Assembly (NCBI RefSeq): GCF_042477335.2
Contig: NC_091254.1
Coordinates: 98,915,001 to 98,979,000 of the forward strand
DNA length: 64,000 nt
Source of the DNA: Ovis canadensis
Lineage: Eukaryota > Chordata > Mammalia > Artiodactyla > Bovidae
Direction of reading: 5' to 3'
Shown: positions 1-11,834 of the stretch, piece by piece
Layout of the letters: every line of letters starts with the position of its first letter
Position numbering within the stretch: position 1 is the first letter of the stretch
Position numbers and translations under genes: made by a program
The notes under the pieces: generated by a model
What the model was told of the DNA's origin: nothing
The model's database searches: none
The model's input: only the letters and a program-made list of their open reading frames with translations

Positions 1-498
1 ACCTGCATCCACACGGAGAATCGTGGTTTCTGATTTTCTCAGGCAATATGTGAAAACGCCATCCCTAGTTTTAATTTTGACTTCTTTTCTTAGTGACGAC
101 GAACATTCTTCTGTGACTCTTGTGAATTGTTTCTGCTTCTTTTTTCATGTTCAGGATGGGGGGGGTATTCTTTTTCCTGTGGATTAGTAAAACAATATAT
201 ATGTATAAGTATATATATACACACACAGACATATAGATATGTGTGTATATATATGTGTGTGTGTGTATATATGTGTGTGTGTGCGTGTATATATGTTTGG
301 GTATTAGCTCTTTGCCAGATATGTTGTAGATAAAAAATAGAAGTAAACGTCCTTTGGAATATAACTATTCTGTGAATATCCAGAGATGTTTATCCGGCAC
401 CAATTCCAGGGGAGGGGCTGTCAGTTAGCACCGCTGGCTGAGTGGCTGGCCTGGCTGTGCTGGTGACTCGGGCGGTGACGGCCGTGTGTCCCTCGCAG
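1..498 (+). other. ARHGEF7 intron (3' part), with TG/TATG microsatellite
   Basis: This is the 3' end of an ARHGEF7 intron and closes with the acceptor CCTCGCAG at 491-498. Positions about 196-297 hold a degenerate alternating purine-pyrimidine microsatellite of TATA, TATG and TG units. A short open frame here is only the translated microsatellite. The upstream exon lies outside the window. Confidence 0.8.
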
Positions 499-588
499 GC
501 ACGGCTGCGCTGGAGGAGGACGCCCAGATCCTGAAGGTCATCGAGGCTTACTGCACCAGCGCCAAGACGCGGCAGACGCTCAACTCAA
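499..588 (+). CDS. ARHGEF7: ARHGEF7 (beta-PIX) coding exon, GIT-binding region
   Basis: ARHGEF7 is a Rac1/Cdc42 guanine-nucleotide exchange factor that works in complex with GIT1/GIT2 and PAK at focal adhesions and synapses. This 90-nt exon starts at phase 2, runs 29 full codons and ends one base into the next codon, before the donor GTAAGT at 589. It contains the stretch [20 protein letters not shown], which I recognise as part of the GIT-binding region of beta-PIX. The final A can join to GT of the exon at 10665 (giving Ser) or to CA of the exon at 3128 (giving Thr), so both splice forms stay in frame. The DH, PH and SH3 domains lie upstream of the window. The call rests on near-identity to the remembered mammalian protein. 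Confidence 0.96.
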
Positions 589-3127
589 GTAAGTGTCGCC
601 GGAGCCCACGGCCACTCTGCTGGCTCCTTCTGCCTGAAATCACGCCCCAGAGGACGCGGCTGTGGCCCTGTGCAGGCTCTGGGCGTGACCCCTAGTGAGG
701 GTGCTTCTGCGGCCTGGCCCGCGTCCCTCAGTCGTGAGAAGGGGTCTGAGCGGTCAGTGACGCGGCCCTGCTGGGAAACCTTGGCGTGAAGGGCGCTGCC
801 AGGCGTAGCAGCCCTGGGGCCTGGAGAGGACGGCTGTGATAGGACACCGCAGTGCGCTCTCAGTTCAGTTGGTCAAGCTGCCTAAACCCCTGTGTGGAAG
901 TGGTTTGAGCGAAGAGTTTCTGAGAATTATTGTCAAACGCACAAGCCTAGGGTAAGAGTTGTTTTTTGTTTCTGTTCTTTAACAGCAGCTCACCGCCCCC
1001 CGCCCTGCCCCCCCCCCCAAATGGTTGCGTTTAGAGTTTTTGCTGTAGACACCAGGGAGTTTACTGGGTAAATTTCCTACCTTTCAGTGTACCTGCATCT
1101 TGCTTACAATGCCTTATATGAAAGCATCTTAATCCGGTGTGTGAACAGGGAAAAAGTGGATTCTTTTTTTTCCCCCAAATTCCTGAGCATTTGAGAATTG
1201 GAGTGCAGGGTAGATATAGTCAGGATGTGGTCTGTTCAGGAGGAAAAGGGGCTGAACTTACCCCGCCTCAGACCGGATGTCATTAATTCTGGCATGAAAA
1301 GCGGGTTTTATTAGATGCTGTGTTTCTGGTTCCCTTCTCCTTCTCGACTGGTGAACTGCCTGTCACCTCATCTGTACCACCTGCAGTGTGACGTGGCAGT
1401 TCCAAGCCGTGTCACGTCTGTTGTAAAAAAAAATGCTGGAAAGAAAAGGTGGAAAAGGAACTGTTGAGTGCTTTAACTTAGCTTTTGTTCAAGGTGACTG
1501 CAGGTGTGAGGCTAGGGCCAACAGGATTAGCCCTGGGTACAGCTGCAGGTGATCCGGAACTTTCTTTCTGGCTCATAGTTTACACGTCCCGCCCGTGATG
1601 TTGGGATGTCTGGTCTGCACCGCGTCTGGTGAGAACGCCTGTCCGTAGTGACCGGTGCCCAGAGCAGGTGAGGAAGAGCCGGGTGTGCGTGTGGAGGGAG
1701 TCGGCAGGTGACAGGGCTGTAGTCTGCAAGCGCAGACCATCGTCCCTGAGGACAGGACGGCTTCCTATTTGAGACTGTATTTTGGGTAACAGGCTATATG
1801 TGCCTGTAGTATTTTGGGTTTTGAGTTTGAGATCTTTAAAAAGTTACTCGTCTCCACATCAGCTGTGTGAAGTGCAGCTCCAGCTCGGCATCCCAGGTGA
1901 GCGGACCTGGTGGCGAGCCTTGTGTTTCTGTGTGGGTCTCGTTTCTCCCCCGGGGATGGGGCCCTGGCGTGTGTAGGTCTCGCCACGCTGCCTGTGTGTC
2001 CACTTCTGCTGTGCGGGCAGACCACGGGACGTTGGCCAGCACAGTGGGTTTTGTTTTTAATCGATGTTACGGCCTAACTGCCCTGAGGCCTGGGACTGGC
2101 CTTCATGCAGGGTTGTCAGGGACAGGTGGCTCTGGAGTTGTGTCCCTCGTGCTGGCTGGGTGGTGCGCTGCGGAGCCTGGAGACGGCAGGTGGGGCGGCT
2201 CTGTCCCCGTGGAGCAGAGATCGTGGGCGTGCGTGCCCCGCCTGGGCTCCGTCGGGTGCGGCGCGCCTGGGTGCTGGACGCCCGCATCGCCCACACGGCC
2301 TGTGCACTGCCGCCCTCCCGGCCGGGCCCGCCGCTCACGGCTCCCCGCGCGTCGGGGAGGGTCAGCAGGAGGGTTGATGGCGTCCGGCCAGACGTGTCTT
2401 CCTGTGTGACCACTCCCCTGGTTGCGTATGGGTGGCGCTCCTGTGGGTAGGTGCTCCGGGCTAGAGGCCTGCGTGCTCTGCAGGGTGGGGGAGCGGGGGC
2501 GGGGCCCGTATCACCCCGTCTCCGTCGGAAGTCCTCGCAGTCGTTACAGTTGCACAAGGTAAGTTTAGACCCCCATCGGTAAGGTGACTTCTAGTCTGGC
2601 AGAGAGGTAGCTGAGGAAGTAAGTCAGAAATCCTTGGGAAGTATTTTACGTTCGGTATATGCATGTTAACCACATGAATGATTCCTTTTACAAATAATGT
2701 CCTAAATGAGATCATTTGTTAATCGAATGTGTAGCAGAATTGGTTATTTGTCATATGTCTTTAGAATTTTCTTGTGATTGTGGGCTTATTCCGTAAAAGA
2801 TTTCATAAGTGAGGGCCTAATAGCAGTAAGCTTAAAAAGGAGCAGTTTGGAAATGGTATCGTGATATGGGTTTATTTAAATAACCATTGATCCAGCTGTG
2901 TTCTACGGGCTGTGCTAGTCAGTAAGTCAGTGATGAAACCCAGCCGTAGGTGAGGAGGATCGAGCATTGCTGCCGTGTTCTAACACTCTTTTCTCTCTCC
3001 CTTCTCTTCCCGTCACCTTCTGCGTTTGTTTCCTGTTTTGGTTGTGGCTCTTCCTGCCGTCTTCCTGCTCGCCCCTCCTCCGCCTGCCCCTCCTCCCCCG
3101 CCCTCCCCCACCCCCCACCCGTCTTAG
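589..3127 (+). other. ARHGEF7 intron upstream of the alternative exon
   Basis: This 2.5-kb intron runs from GTAAGT at 589 to the acceptor TTAG at 3124-3127. It is GC-rich between about 1.9 and 2.5 kb, which creates several long chance frames on both strands that lack family resemblance and are not genes. A C-rich run lies at about 1000-1018. From about 2985 to 3123 it becomes a long pyrimidine-rich tract in front of the alternative exon. I see no clear interspersed repeat. Confidence 0.75.
2985..3127 (+). promoter_or_regulatory. Long pyrimidine tract before alternative exon
   Basis: About 140 bases dominated by C and T (CTCTCTCC, CTTCTC, TCCTCC, CCCCACCC) precede the acceptor TTAG. The tract is far longer than an ordinary polypyrimidine tract. 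Repeated CU elements of this type are known binding sites for PTBP1, which represses many neuron-enriched exons. That role here is inferred from composition and from the known brain-enriched use of the exon. Confidence 0.45.
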
Positions 3128-3342
3128 CATGGCAAGGCACTGACCTGATGCATAATCACGTCTTGGCTGACGACGACCAGTCAAGTCTAGACTCCCTGGG
3201 TCGTCGCAGCAGCCTCTCCCGTGTGGAGCCTTCAGACTTCTCGGAAGACTCTGACTATGACAGTATATGGACAGCCCATAGTTACAGGATGGGTTCTACA
3301 TCTCGTAAGAGCTGTTGCTCATATATCTCTCACCAGAACTAA
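3128..3342 (+). CDS. ARHGEF7: ARHGEF7 alternative exon with two possible ends (beta-2 terminus)
   Basis: The exon starts with CA completing a Thr codon, then reads WQGTDLMHNHVLADDDQ and a Ser/Asp-rich segment including SEDSDYDSIW. This is the insert found in brain-type beta-PIX isoforms. A donor GTAAGA at 3305 lies inside the exon. If it is used, the exon is 177 nt (3128-3304), exactly 59 codons, and its last base joins the exon at 10665 to give SRSRKESAP. If it is ignored, translation continues to KSCCSYISHQN and stops at TAA 3340-3342, the known beta-2 type C-terminus, which lacks the coiled coil and the PDZ ligand. One exon therefore serves as either a cassette or a composite terminal exon. 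Ser-rich sequence such as RRSSLSR suggests phosphorylation, which is inference. Confidence 0.93.
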
Positions 3343-5935
3343 CGCACTTCTCAGCTTTTCTTAACAATGCTTGTTGTACTGCAGCCTGCTTTTCTTAGAT
3401 GTTTTCTTGCTGTTTCTTGTCTCTTTTATGTGATATTTTAACAACTTTGGGGAGCATTTCTGATATTTCCCGTTGTATTTTGTGGGGCTTACTGGCCACG
3501 TGAAGTGTCCACTCAGGCGACTGACTGTGGAAAGCGGTGGTGTGTCCACAAGCTACACCGAGGGTCCTCTGTCCATGGGCAGCGGTGGTCTTACAGCCCC
3601 ACGTGACATGGTTAGGGTTTTTATTCTCAGTGTAGCGACTGTCTTGTTTCGTTTTAGATACAGCTGTATGAACACTTTTGTATTTTATACCGAAACCACA
3701 CAGGTTTGTGATCTAAGTGCCAGCGACCTGGAGGAGACTCTGGCCTTCCGTACAGGGACGTAATTGTGTGGGTGTGCAGGACACGCCAGTCCAGTAGTTG
3801 TGGAGAGATGAGAAGAACCGTACCTCCAGAGCTGAGTCCAGACCACATGGCCGAGTGCTCGGCTGCCCTGGGTGCCCAGGAGGAGCCTCTGTCAGCGCGG
3901 CGGGTGTGAGCTCTGGGCCTGGGCAGGCGCGCGAGGGGCACGTCCACACCCCGCAGACGGCCAGCTCCGGGCCCCAGTTCCCCGCAGGCCAGACACCTGC
4001 ATGTCATACCCCAAACTTCCGTTAGTTGGAGGAGTTTCTCTGAGAAGGCACTTGGCAAACCGGTGCCCCTGCAGTGCAGGGCGGGAGTCCGGCCTCTGAG
4101 CGCGTAGGTCAGGCTGTGTGTGTACCCAGGAAGTCGCCCACCCCGACTCCCAGGTCTGAGCCCGCGGCCTGCAGGCACACGTGCTTGTTTTCAGCTGCAG
4201 GGACACTCCCTTCACAGCCCCGGTGGAACATCACCCTCACTCTCGGTTGCCATGGCGATACGAGTCCCCAAAAGTTTACCAAGTTGCCGTGTAACACACT
4301 TACGAGAACATCTCACATCTGGGGATGCCCCTACTTCCCTGGGGTTTGTTGTGGGAAGCTTCTCACTGCCCTCCCTTGGACTGGCTCCTGCTTCACGAAA
4401 AACTGACTGTGCCTCGTGGCACACGCTTGTGGCACCAGTGCACACACAGTCCACACTGGGCGGGAGGGCAAGACCCCTCCCCGTCATACTCCGCTGTGCA
4501 CTGGGGACACCCCGAAACCAGCCTCAGGAAGCAAGACACTGTGACAGCTGGGGTGGCGTTTCCCCTCCCCATGGGGCGGCTGTGGCCCTGTGTGCTCAGT
4601 GCCCTGCCTCCGCCGGCACCAGGCGTGCAGGGGTCCAGTCTTGTTTGCACGGAGTGGCTGTGAGCTGGTGCCCTGCGCCCCGGGCCCGGGCAGCTGGTCC
4701 TGCTGTGCACAGCGCTGGTCCCCGTGGCCTTCCTGGGGTCCCGGCAGGAGCTGTGCCGGAGGGCCAGGGCCACAGGCGGGGGCTCGTTAGGAAAGCCAGG
4801 AGTCGCACACGTCCGTCTGTCCCTGAGTGTCTACTGAGCTGCTTATGCCACCTGGAGAGTTCGTATTTTTATATCAGTTAGTGTAAATAAGAAAGTTGAG
4901 GAGCAGTCTTTTAGAATTAGTCGGCGCCCAGTATTCACCCGTGGGAGGGAGATTATATACGTTCAGCCAAGTAGCAGATGGCTCATATGCTTCATGTCAT
5001 GCAGTGAACTCAGAAGCGTGTTTTACTTCATGTCACATCAGGTGACGTCACAGCTTTCCAGGTTCTCACGGTGCAGGAGTTTCTCTCTGCTCAGAGACTG
5101 TGAGTGGGTCGGGCTGGGCCTCGGTGCATGCGGGTTTTCAGGCCGTGCTGTGTGGTGCCTGGGTTTCTCTTGAACGCCAGATGTCATCTCTTGAACGCCA
5201 AATGGGTTGTCCTGACACTGATATTCCAAACACCAAAGTTTTCCTATTTCCCACAATTCCTCTTTGTGCCAATTAAAGCCATTTTGACAATGATTTTCTG
5301 TTGATTCTAAGATCACTACAGAATGACCACCTGGCTGTCTGTCTGGGTTTGTTCTGAAGTCTGGCACCATTTGCCCTTGTGACCTATCTGGAAGTATCCG
5401 TGCCATTGGCTTGAAAGCCGTTCTCACGGGGCGTGCCACGGACAGTGTTTCCACTTTTGCGGAACTTCAGTCGTGCTGAGCCAGTACCTGTGTTTCTGCC
5501 ATTCTGTAATATCTCTGTGTACAGTTAGTATTATAACGGAAGGGGGAAGAATCTGAGCTAGAAGGTAGGTTTAAGCCATTTGTGGGCCCTTGGCCAGCGG
5601 CTCAAATGGTGTTCCCATTGAATCGATGCTTGCCACAAGTCTGTAAGCTGTATCACGTGTTTTGCATAAAACTGCCGAAACACAGGGATGTGTGTATCGT
5701 GGTGAAGACCTTGAAAAAACCTGCGTGTTGTGCTTTCAGCCTGTGAGCGGGAGAGCCGTTCTCTGTGGGCGCCTGCCGCTCCGGACCCAGTTGGATGTGT
5801 ACCTGAATGTCCATTGTACAGTACAGTATGCATACTCCTGTTTGTGGCTGCATATGGCAACGAAGTGTTTGTTTTATATTCAAAAAAAGACGTCTGTTAT
5901 GTACAGTTGAAATAAATTTTGCATTTGCTAGCCTC
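3343..5935 (+). other. Putative 3' UTR of the beta-2 isoform
   Basis: If the donor at 3305 is skipped, the transcript runs from the stop at 3342 into about 2.6 kb without an obvious repeat. The first canonical AATAAA I find downstream is at 5911-5916, followed by a T/G-rich stretch. The AT-rich segment just before it, about 5810-5920, looks like a typical conserved 3' UTR end. A CRE-like TGACGTCA lies at 5043-5050. I have no transcript data, so the end is inferred. Confidence 0.45.
5911..5916 (+). terminator. Candidate polyA signal for the beta-2 isoform
   Basis: Canonical AATAAA inside ARHGEF7, with TTTTGCATTTG and then GCTTTTAATATGTGTT downstream as a plausible U/GU-rich element. It would end a transcript that reads through the donor at 3305. 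Confidence 0.4.
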
Positions 5936-8900
5936 TGGCTTTTAATATGTGTTACATGGAGGGGGGTTGGGGCTGGGGGAGCAGAATTTGCGGTTCACTG
6001 TGATTCGGCTGTTTGGAACTAGCATCTTCCGCAGGACGGCGGGGCGGTGCTCACCTCGTACCTGCCTCGATGGCAAGGCCTGCACTTTCTTAGGTTAACA
6101 GTGTTTCAGATGACGCGAGACGACGCTTCTGTGTTTATGTCATCTGTTTCCCTCTAATTCTTTCGTAAAGAAATTTTTGCTCACTGGGAGATTCATCTTC
6201 AGAAAGAAGAGTGCTCTCTTGCCTCCTCTCTTTTGGTGGAGTCAGGGCTGTGCATAAAAGGAAGAAAGCCCACCTTCAGTGTTTCCTTTCCGTAGGCTAA
6301 GGGCTCAGGTTTTAGTTTTTATTTGTAGAGTGCGTGTCTAGCCGACCAGGAGAGGCAGAATGGGAGGAACAGAGGCGCCTGTGGCAGGTCTGGGACCAGG
6401 CCGGGGTGCAGATGGTGGCCGGGTGGACAGCCTTCTCTGAGGAGGGGCCTTGTGGTTTTGTTTTGTTTTTCCCTAAGAAAAATGAATTGGAACCTTATCA
6501 CAGCCAGAAATAACAGTGGCCTAACGGAGAGATCTTACTGAGTAGAATTTTTAAAATGTTAGCGTTTTGTTTCATGCTGAAAGTTACTTCGGTGTCTGTG
6601 AGTTACAAGAAGTCACGTGAACTGTGCTGTAAAGGCACTCCACGGCTGGCCGCAGAAGCGGACACTCGCTTCTGAAAGACCCTACCCGGTCTTCAGGGTC
6701 TCCAGGCGGCCGGCCCCCAGCCCGGACCCACGTGCACAGCGCAGCCCCTGAGTTTGGAGCTGCAGACCTTCAGGGGTGCCCCCCGGGGGTGGCCTGCCCG
6801 CCCCGTGACAGTGCCTGGGGCCGAGGCCCTCTGCTTGCTGTCTGGGCAAGCCCTCTGTCCACAAGGCGGAGGAGCTGCACCTGTGTGTTCTCAGACTCAG
6901 CTCCACGGCCCCCTGGGGACCTGTGACAGATGTAGGGGACAGGTTCTCAGTGGGTCTCCAGCTTCCAGGTCACCGGTCCCAGGGAGTTCACGGGTCCCCA
7001 GCGCCTGCTCCGTCCCCAGCTGAGGGCGCAGAGCGACCCCTGCTGGCAGCAGTGCTTGAGTGCTTGTCAGCCGGCAGCGGCTGGGTCTGCCCTGAGGAAA
7101 GACCCCTGTACTGAGCCACAGCAAAGCCACGCAGTGCTTGTGTGTGTACTCACAGACACGTGCAGGGTCGTGTGCTGGCTCACACTCCTCAGAACATTAG
7201 CCAGAAAGCTGCAAAATGTTCCTTTTGATGATGGAGGAAGTGTTCAGCACTCGGATTTAGGTAATGCTGAATTCAGGTTAAATGGGTACTTTTGCTGGAA
7301 ATCTTAGGCACTGTGAACCTCCAGGAAGCGGCTACAGCTTTCAGTGGTTTCCACAGTGAGGTGCTGCAGAATCCCGGTGGTCTCCTGGAGACACAGAGCT
7401 CTGTGTTGAGCACAGAGCTGGGGAGATGCAGACCCTGTGTGTGCTGGCGCCTCCGTGAGCACACGCTCCCGTGTCTCAGCCCCACAGTGGAGGCTTTCAA
7501 AGTGACAGCCGTGTTTGGAGGCTCTGCTCTGGAATTCTTTTTCCAGCCTAACTAATTCAGAGAAGATTTGCTGTGATGCTTTTAAAAATACTGAACTGAT
7601 CTTAGAGAAAGCTTGTTAAATCTGCTTACTTTCTAGAGCTTTGTTCTCATAGAAACAGTTGACTTACTTAGAAACTTTGGTTAGAGAATATTCTTTTGTT
7701 GTTTTGCTGAAAGACTTGCAATTTTTTTTCAGTTGTTTCACAAAAGTGTGTTGAAACTAGGCAGCCTGAGGGGTTCTGTGCAGGCTGATGAATGGTCTTC
7801 ACTTACAAGCCTCCTGGCTCACCGGCACATCCTCAGTGGCGTTTCTCACGTCGGCACGTGTCAGGGATCCAGCCGTCGACACTTCCTGTCCGTCACGTAG
7901 CTTCACCTGCTCTCGCGTGCTTTCAGCATGTCTGCCAAAATGAGGGCGGTGTCCTTCTTGCACGTGCAGCTCTTGGATCAGGTCTCACAGTCGCCTCACA
8001 TCGTGGAGTGTGTGGTTACGATGTCATCTGGTAGAAGACACCTGTCAGAGTGGCCTCTGCAGAGGTGGTGGGTCTTGTTCTCTTTTTGCGGCTGATGGAG
8101 TTGAGGCTCCGAGCTTTGGTGTCAGGCCTGAGTTTCCCGAGGCCCGCAGCCCCAGCCCCTGCACAGCCCTGCTCCTCAGAGTGGACACCACCGCCCCCTC
8201 CATTGCACTTCTGTTCTGTGTATCATTTGAAGACTTCATTGCTACAAACGTGTAACGTAAATAGGTTGCCTAGGCTTCGAAGCTAGAAGATGCAAAAATA
8301 ATTGAGAAATAAACGTAGAATTTAATCTTCTTAAGGCACTTATATGAAAAAACACGTTCAGCCTGTGGTCTCATTAGCTAGTTTGGGTGAAGAAACATGT
8401 TACAGGCTGCCCGTGACCGGTCCACCCTGGTGGCCCTTGGCCTGACAGTGGCACACAGCTTCCAGGGCAGAGCAGGTAACAGTGAGGACCCCCGGGGGTG
8501 CCAGGGTCCCAGGTCACCCACCTGCTTCTGTTTACAGGGAAACCAAGTGGAGCCCTTTGCTCCCTGACGTGTGGTCCACACAGCAGAGTCCTTAGGAATA
8601 CTTGTCTGTTTTCAGGGGAAATAGCACGCTGTCCCTCCTCCCAGCAGGAACATGGCCAACGCTGGCATTGGTGTCGGAAGTTTGGGTGCCTGGCCCTTCA
8701 GATTCTTAATCCGGCGGCCTCTGTGCCTCTCAGTTGTGTTTCCCGAGTGCGTTTCCTCCCTAAGCGGTACTTCCGCACGTGGCCCAGACATCCCAGAAGT
8801 GTGTGCTGAGAAAGGCCCGGAAGACAGCGTGGCCGCGGCCCCGCATGAGGCCCCTGGAGCCGGTCATCGTCATCAGCAGGACGAAGCCTTTCAGGACGTG

Positions 8901-10664
8901 TCCCTCCCCGGGCCCAGGGCTTGGAGGACCTGAAAAGCCTGCAGGTCGGTCGCTGTGCCAGGCCGGGTGTGAGCTGGGCGCTGCCCGCCCCCCGCGCCTC
9001 CCGCAGCCTTGGAGCTGTCACCACAGGACCCGCGTCTCAGTGTGAGCACAAGTCACTAGTGGAGGGTCGTCTGTGAACAGCAGCTGACAAGTTCAAGCCA
9101 CAGGCAGGGGCTCGTACAGACGTGCTCCAGCACAGCAGCTCCTTCCGGCCGTGGCAGGGCTGCGAGTAGTCCCTGTGGTTACGACACCGATGTCCTAGGA
9201 CACGTAGACACCGTGCCTCGGCTGGTGTAGGAGACCGTCTGTCGGGACGTTGGCGCTGTGACGTGTTGTGCCCCCCTGGGCTGGGCGGCCTCCCTCTCAG
9301 GCCAGATGCTACTCTTTAGCTCGGCCTCCCTGTCTGCGGGACGGGGCTAGAGCCGGGCTTTGCAGACGCCCCGCACGGTGGCCAGCGGGGTCACCTGGCC
9401 CGGTGAACCAGACCCTCCTCCCTGTCGCCAGCCGCCCCGGGAGTGAAGGGGGTGCTTGGTCCCCGCATCAGGAGCGTCGACAGCCGCCACAGGCCCTGTT
9501 CTTTCAGAGGAGGGTGAGCTTGTGGTGAGAGGCTGGTTGGAACCATTAAGTCCTGTCCTGAAAGCGTGTGTTGTACAGAATGCTCCTGCCACATGAGGAT
9601 GCCCGGGGCCCTCGTCCACTGTGACGGACCTTTGGGAAGGTGAACCGAGGGTAAAGCAGAGAAGACGAGGTCGGGCGGGCCGAAGCGCCGTCTCCGTGGT
9701 TAAAGCGTGTGCACCAAACAGCCAGGTGGATGGTATCAGCGAGAAAGCTGCGTTTATCTCAGCAACCACCAGCAGGGGCTGCGGCGGGCCGCGTCCTTCC
9801 TCGGATGCATCTGACGTCATTTTCAAAACTTGGAATGGTGCACGTCAGTGCTGTATAGCTCTTTAAAAAGGTGGTTTTCTTCCTTGCACCCTTATATGAG
9901 GCTTAATTCTCGTTAATTTCTGAAGACCCTGTTTTGCAGTAATGGTTTCTCTGGCCACTGTCCCGGGTAAGCTTTTGTGCTGGGTCTTGGTTAAATGACA
10001 TAAATATCCCTGTAATATTGGAAACAGTGTTCCTCCTTTTGGAAAAATGTTTATATTCCAGGGACTGTAAATACAGTTTTCATAAGAGGATCAGTAATAA
10101 ACTTTTTCTTAACCATGTGCTGTAACACTTTTAGCTGTTGCTCTGGAGTTAAATGTTTTAAGGACCAGTTCACTGACTTGATAAATATTGGAATATGTCT
10201 TCTGTGTGATCTGATGGTTCTTCCTAAGCTTCCTGGAATAAAATGGCACAAAATTTGATTGATTTGAATATCCCCCAGTAGTTGATTATTTCCTCCAAAA
10301 TGCCCAAGTCGATATGGTCAGAATCTTCAACTTACTACGTGTTGAAAATTTTTTTAAAAGATCGATAATCCAGATTCAGAAACTGAAGCTCAATAAATTG
10401 GAAAAAAAAAAAAAAAAGACTAATGTTTCCTTTGCCCTGTCATGCTATGGGCTTGAAGGGAGGCTTGGCTTCAGTCTACAGAGGGGGAGGGAGTTGGTAA
10501 AGGCTACCCATCCCCATTTTATCTAGAGTATGTATTTCTTAACATACTGGAATTAACACCTGGAATTTAATATTAGTAATCAAGTAGTGTTATATAGTCA
10601 AGTCCTTTTAGCTCTGCTGTGGTATTTACCTGTGGGTTTCTTTTTTTTATTTAAATGATGACAG
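5936..10664 (+). other. ARHGEF7 intron continuing to the exon at 10665
   Basis: No exon recognisable as ARHGEF7 occurs here. The stretch is mixed: GC-rich blocks at about 6.7-7.1, 8.0-9.0 and 9.3-9.8 kb give chance open frames, and AT-rich sequence lies between them. TGACGTCA occurs at 9812-9819. A 16-17 base A-run at about 10400-10416 follows CAATAAATTGG, like the 3' tail of an old retroposed sequence. The acceptor is ATGACAG at 10658-10664. Confidence 0.6.
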
Positions 10665-10764
10665 GTTCACGCAAAGAATCTGCTCCGCAAGTTTTGCTTC
10701 CAGAAGAAGAGAAAATCATAGTTGAAGAGACTAAAAGTAACGGTCAGACAGTGATAGAAGAAAA
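10665..10764 (+). CDS. ARHGEF7: ARHGEF7 coding exon, linker before the coiled coil
   Basis: This 100-nt exon begins with GT completing a Ser or Arg codon, depending on the upstream exon used, and reads [20 protein letters not shown] followed by [12 protein letters not shown]. It ends with AA before the donor GTAAGC at 10765, and the Lys codon is completed by G at 10934. It matches the acidic linker between the GIT-binding region and the C-terminal coiled coil of beta-PIX. Both splice inputs (588 or 3304) keep the same frame. Confidence 0.96.
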
Positions 10765-10933
10765 GTAAGCTGTGTCTCAGTGTTTTAAAGTGTCTGTGGT
10801 GGGGGGGCTTCCTGGCTGAGGTCCACACCCCGTGTGTGGAATCGGGCCTTACTGGAGCTGGGCTGAGGGGGGCGGGCGCGGGGTGAAGTGGGGTGCTCGC
10901 GACCCTCGCTCACGGTGCCCCCTCTCTGTCTAG
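10765..10933 (+). other. Short ARHGEF7 intron
   Basis: A 169-bp GC-rich intron with donor GTAAGC and acceptor TGTCTAG. It contains a G-rich stretch at about 10800-10890 and nothing else of note. Confidence 0.85.
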
Positions 10934-10988
10934 GAGTCTCGTCGACACTGTGTACGCGCTAAAAGATGAAGTCCAGGAGCTACGACAG
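10934..10988 (+). CDS. ARHGEF7: ARHGEF7 coding exon, start of coiled coil
   Basis: This 55-nt exon completes a Lys codon and then reads SLVDTVYALKDEVQELRQ, ending on a codon boundary before the donor GTGAGT at 10989. Hydrophobic residues at heptad spacing (L, V, L, V, L) mark the first half of the beta-PIX coiled coil. In this family the coiled coil drives trimerisation of the exchange factor and so the stoichiometry of the GIT-PIX complex. Confidence 0.96.
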
Positions 10989-11834
10989 GTGAGTTGCCAT
11001 CTGTCTGTAATCGTTTTAACGGGGCCGACGAGGGAACCACGGTGTTAGACCTGAAGCCAGCTGTCCACGAGCACCGTGAGGCCGGAGCAGGAGCCTCCTC
11101 TCGGGGTCTGGATCTCAGCAGCAGATCAGCAGTGGGTCTGTGAACGTGAGCCGCGGGAGGCGCGTCTTCAAGGCGACTTGTTAAGCACTCTCTCCACCGC
11201 GCTGGTGTTGGGCGCCAGCAGGGGCTGTTCTCTTGTCACCAGGTGCCACGCGTGGTCCAGGTTCTTGAGAAGACCCATAAAAAAGCCAGTTAGACTGGGC
11301 TGCCTCGCCGAGCAGACTGGTGTGAGCTGCATCGTGTTGGTGGCTCCCGTGTGCGAGACGCAGCTCACGGCCGGCCTGGGCTGGATGGACAGCAGGGGAC
11401 CGGCCATGCACCCAGAGCTGCCCCCTGCCGGCTGCCTGCCGCTCTGCCCGCCCAGGGGCGGTGCTGGCATCAGCCACGGTGGGGGTGACGGGGCCCCTGA
11501 CTCAGCGGCCTCTGTGCCCCCTTCTTGGTGCCGTGGAGACTCTCGCAGGCATGGGAGACCAGGAGGGACGTGAGCCCTGCTGGTTCCTTTCGGTCACTCC
11601 CACTCTGTGTTTTGTAGATTCTGTGGTTCACAGTCGTGAGTGCTGGGCCTGCTCCATTTGTGGGCTGTCCCGGTGCCAGGAGCCGCCCTGCGTCTGAGAC
11701 CCTCGGGGGCCCCATCAGCCGCTCCCCTGGCCGCGGTGCAGGGCGGGCTCCTTCAGCGGGGGCCCATCTCCTTGGGGAGGGGTCCCCTTTGGTGCCAATG
11801 GCGGTTAACCTCCTGCGGTCTTCTTCACCCACAG
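10989..11834 (+). other. Last ARHGEF7 intron
   Basis: An 846-bp GC-rich intron from GTGAGT at 10989 to the acceptor CCCACAG ending at 11834. Open frames on both strands here show no resemblance to known families. I see no repeat or other feature. Confidence 0.85.

Noticed and set aside
1867-2557. Frames of 128-180 codons on both strands
   Set aside because: They overlap in antisense within a GC-rich ARHGEF7 intron and match no family.
5043-5050. Perfect TGACGTCA here and at 9812-9819
   Set aside because: Both lie deep in ARHGEF7 non-coding sequence with no sign of a promoter nearby, unlike the copy before TEX29.
9860-10420. Possible decayed retrocopy: 66-codon minus-strand frame at 10051-10251, and an AATAAA plus A-run on the + strand at 10391-10416
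   Set aside because: The frame suggests one strand and the A-run the other, and I recognise no parent gene. A translated search of both strands would decide.
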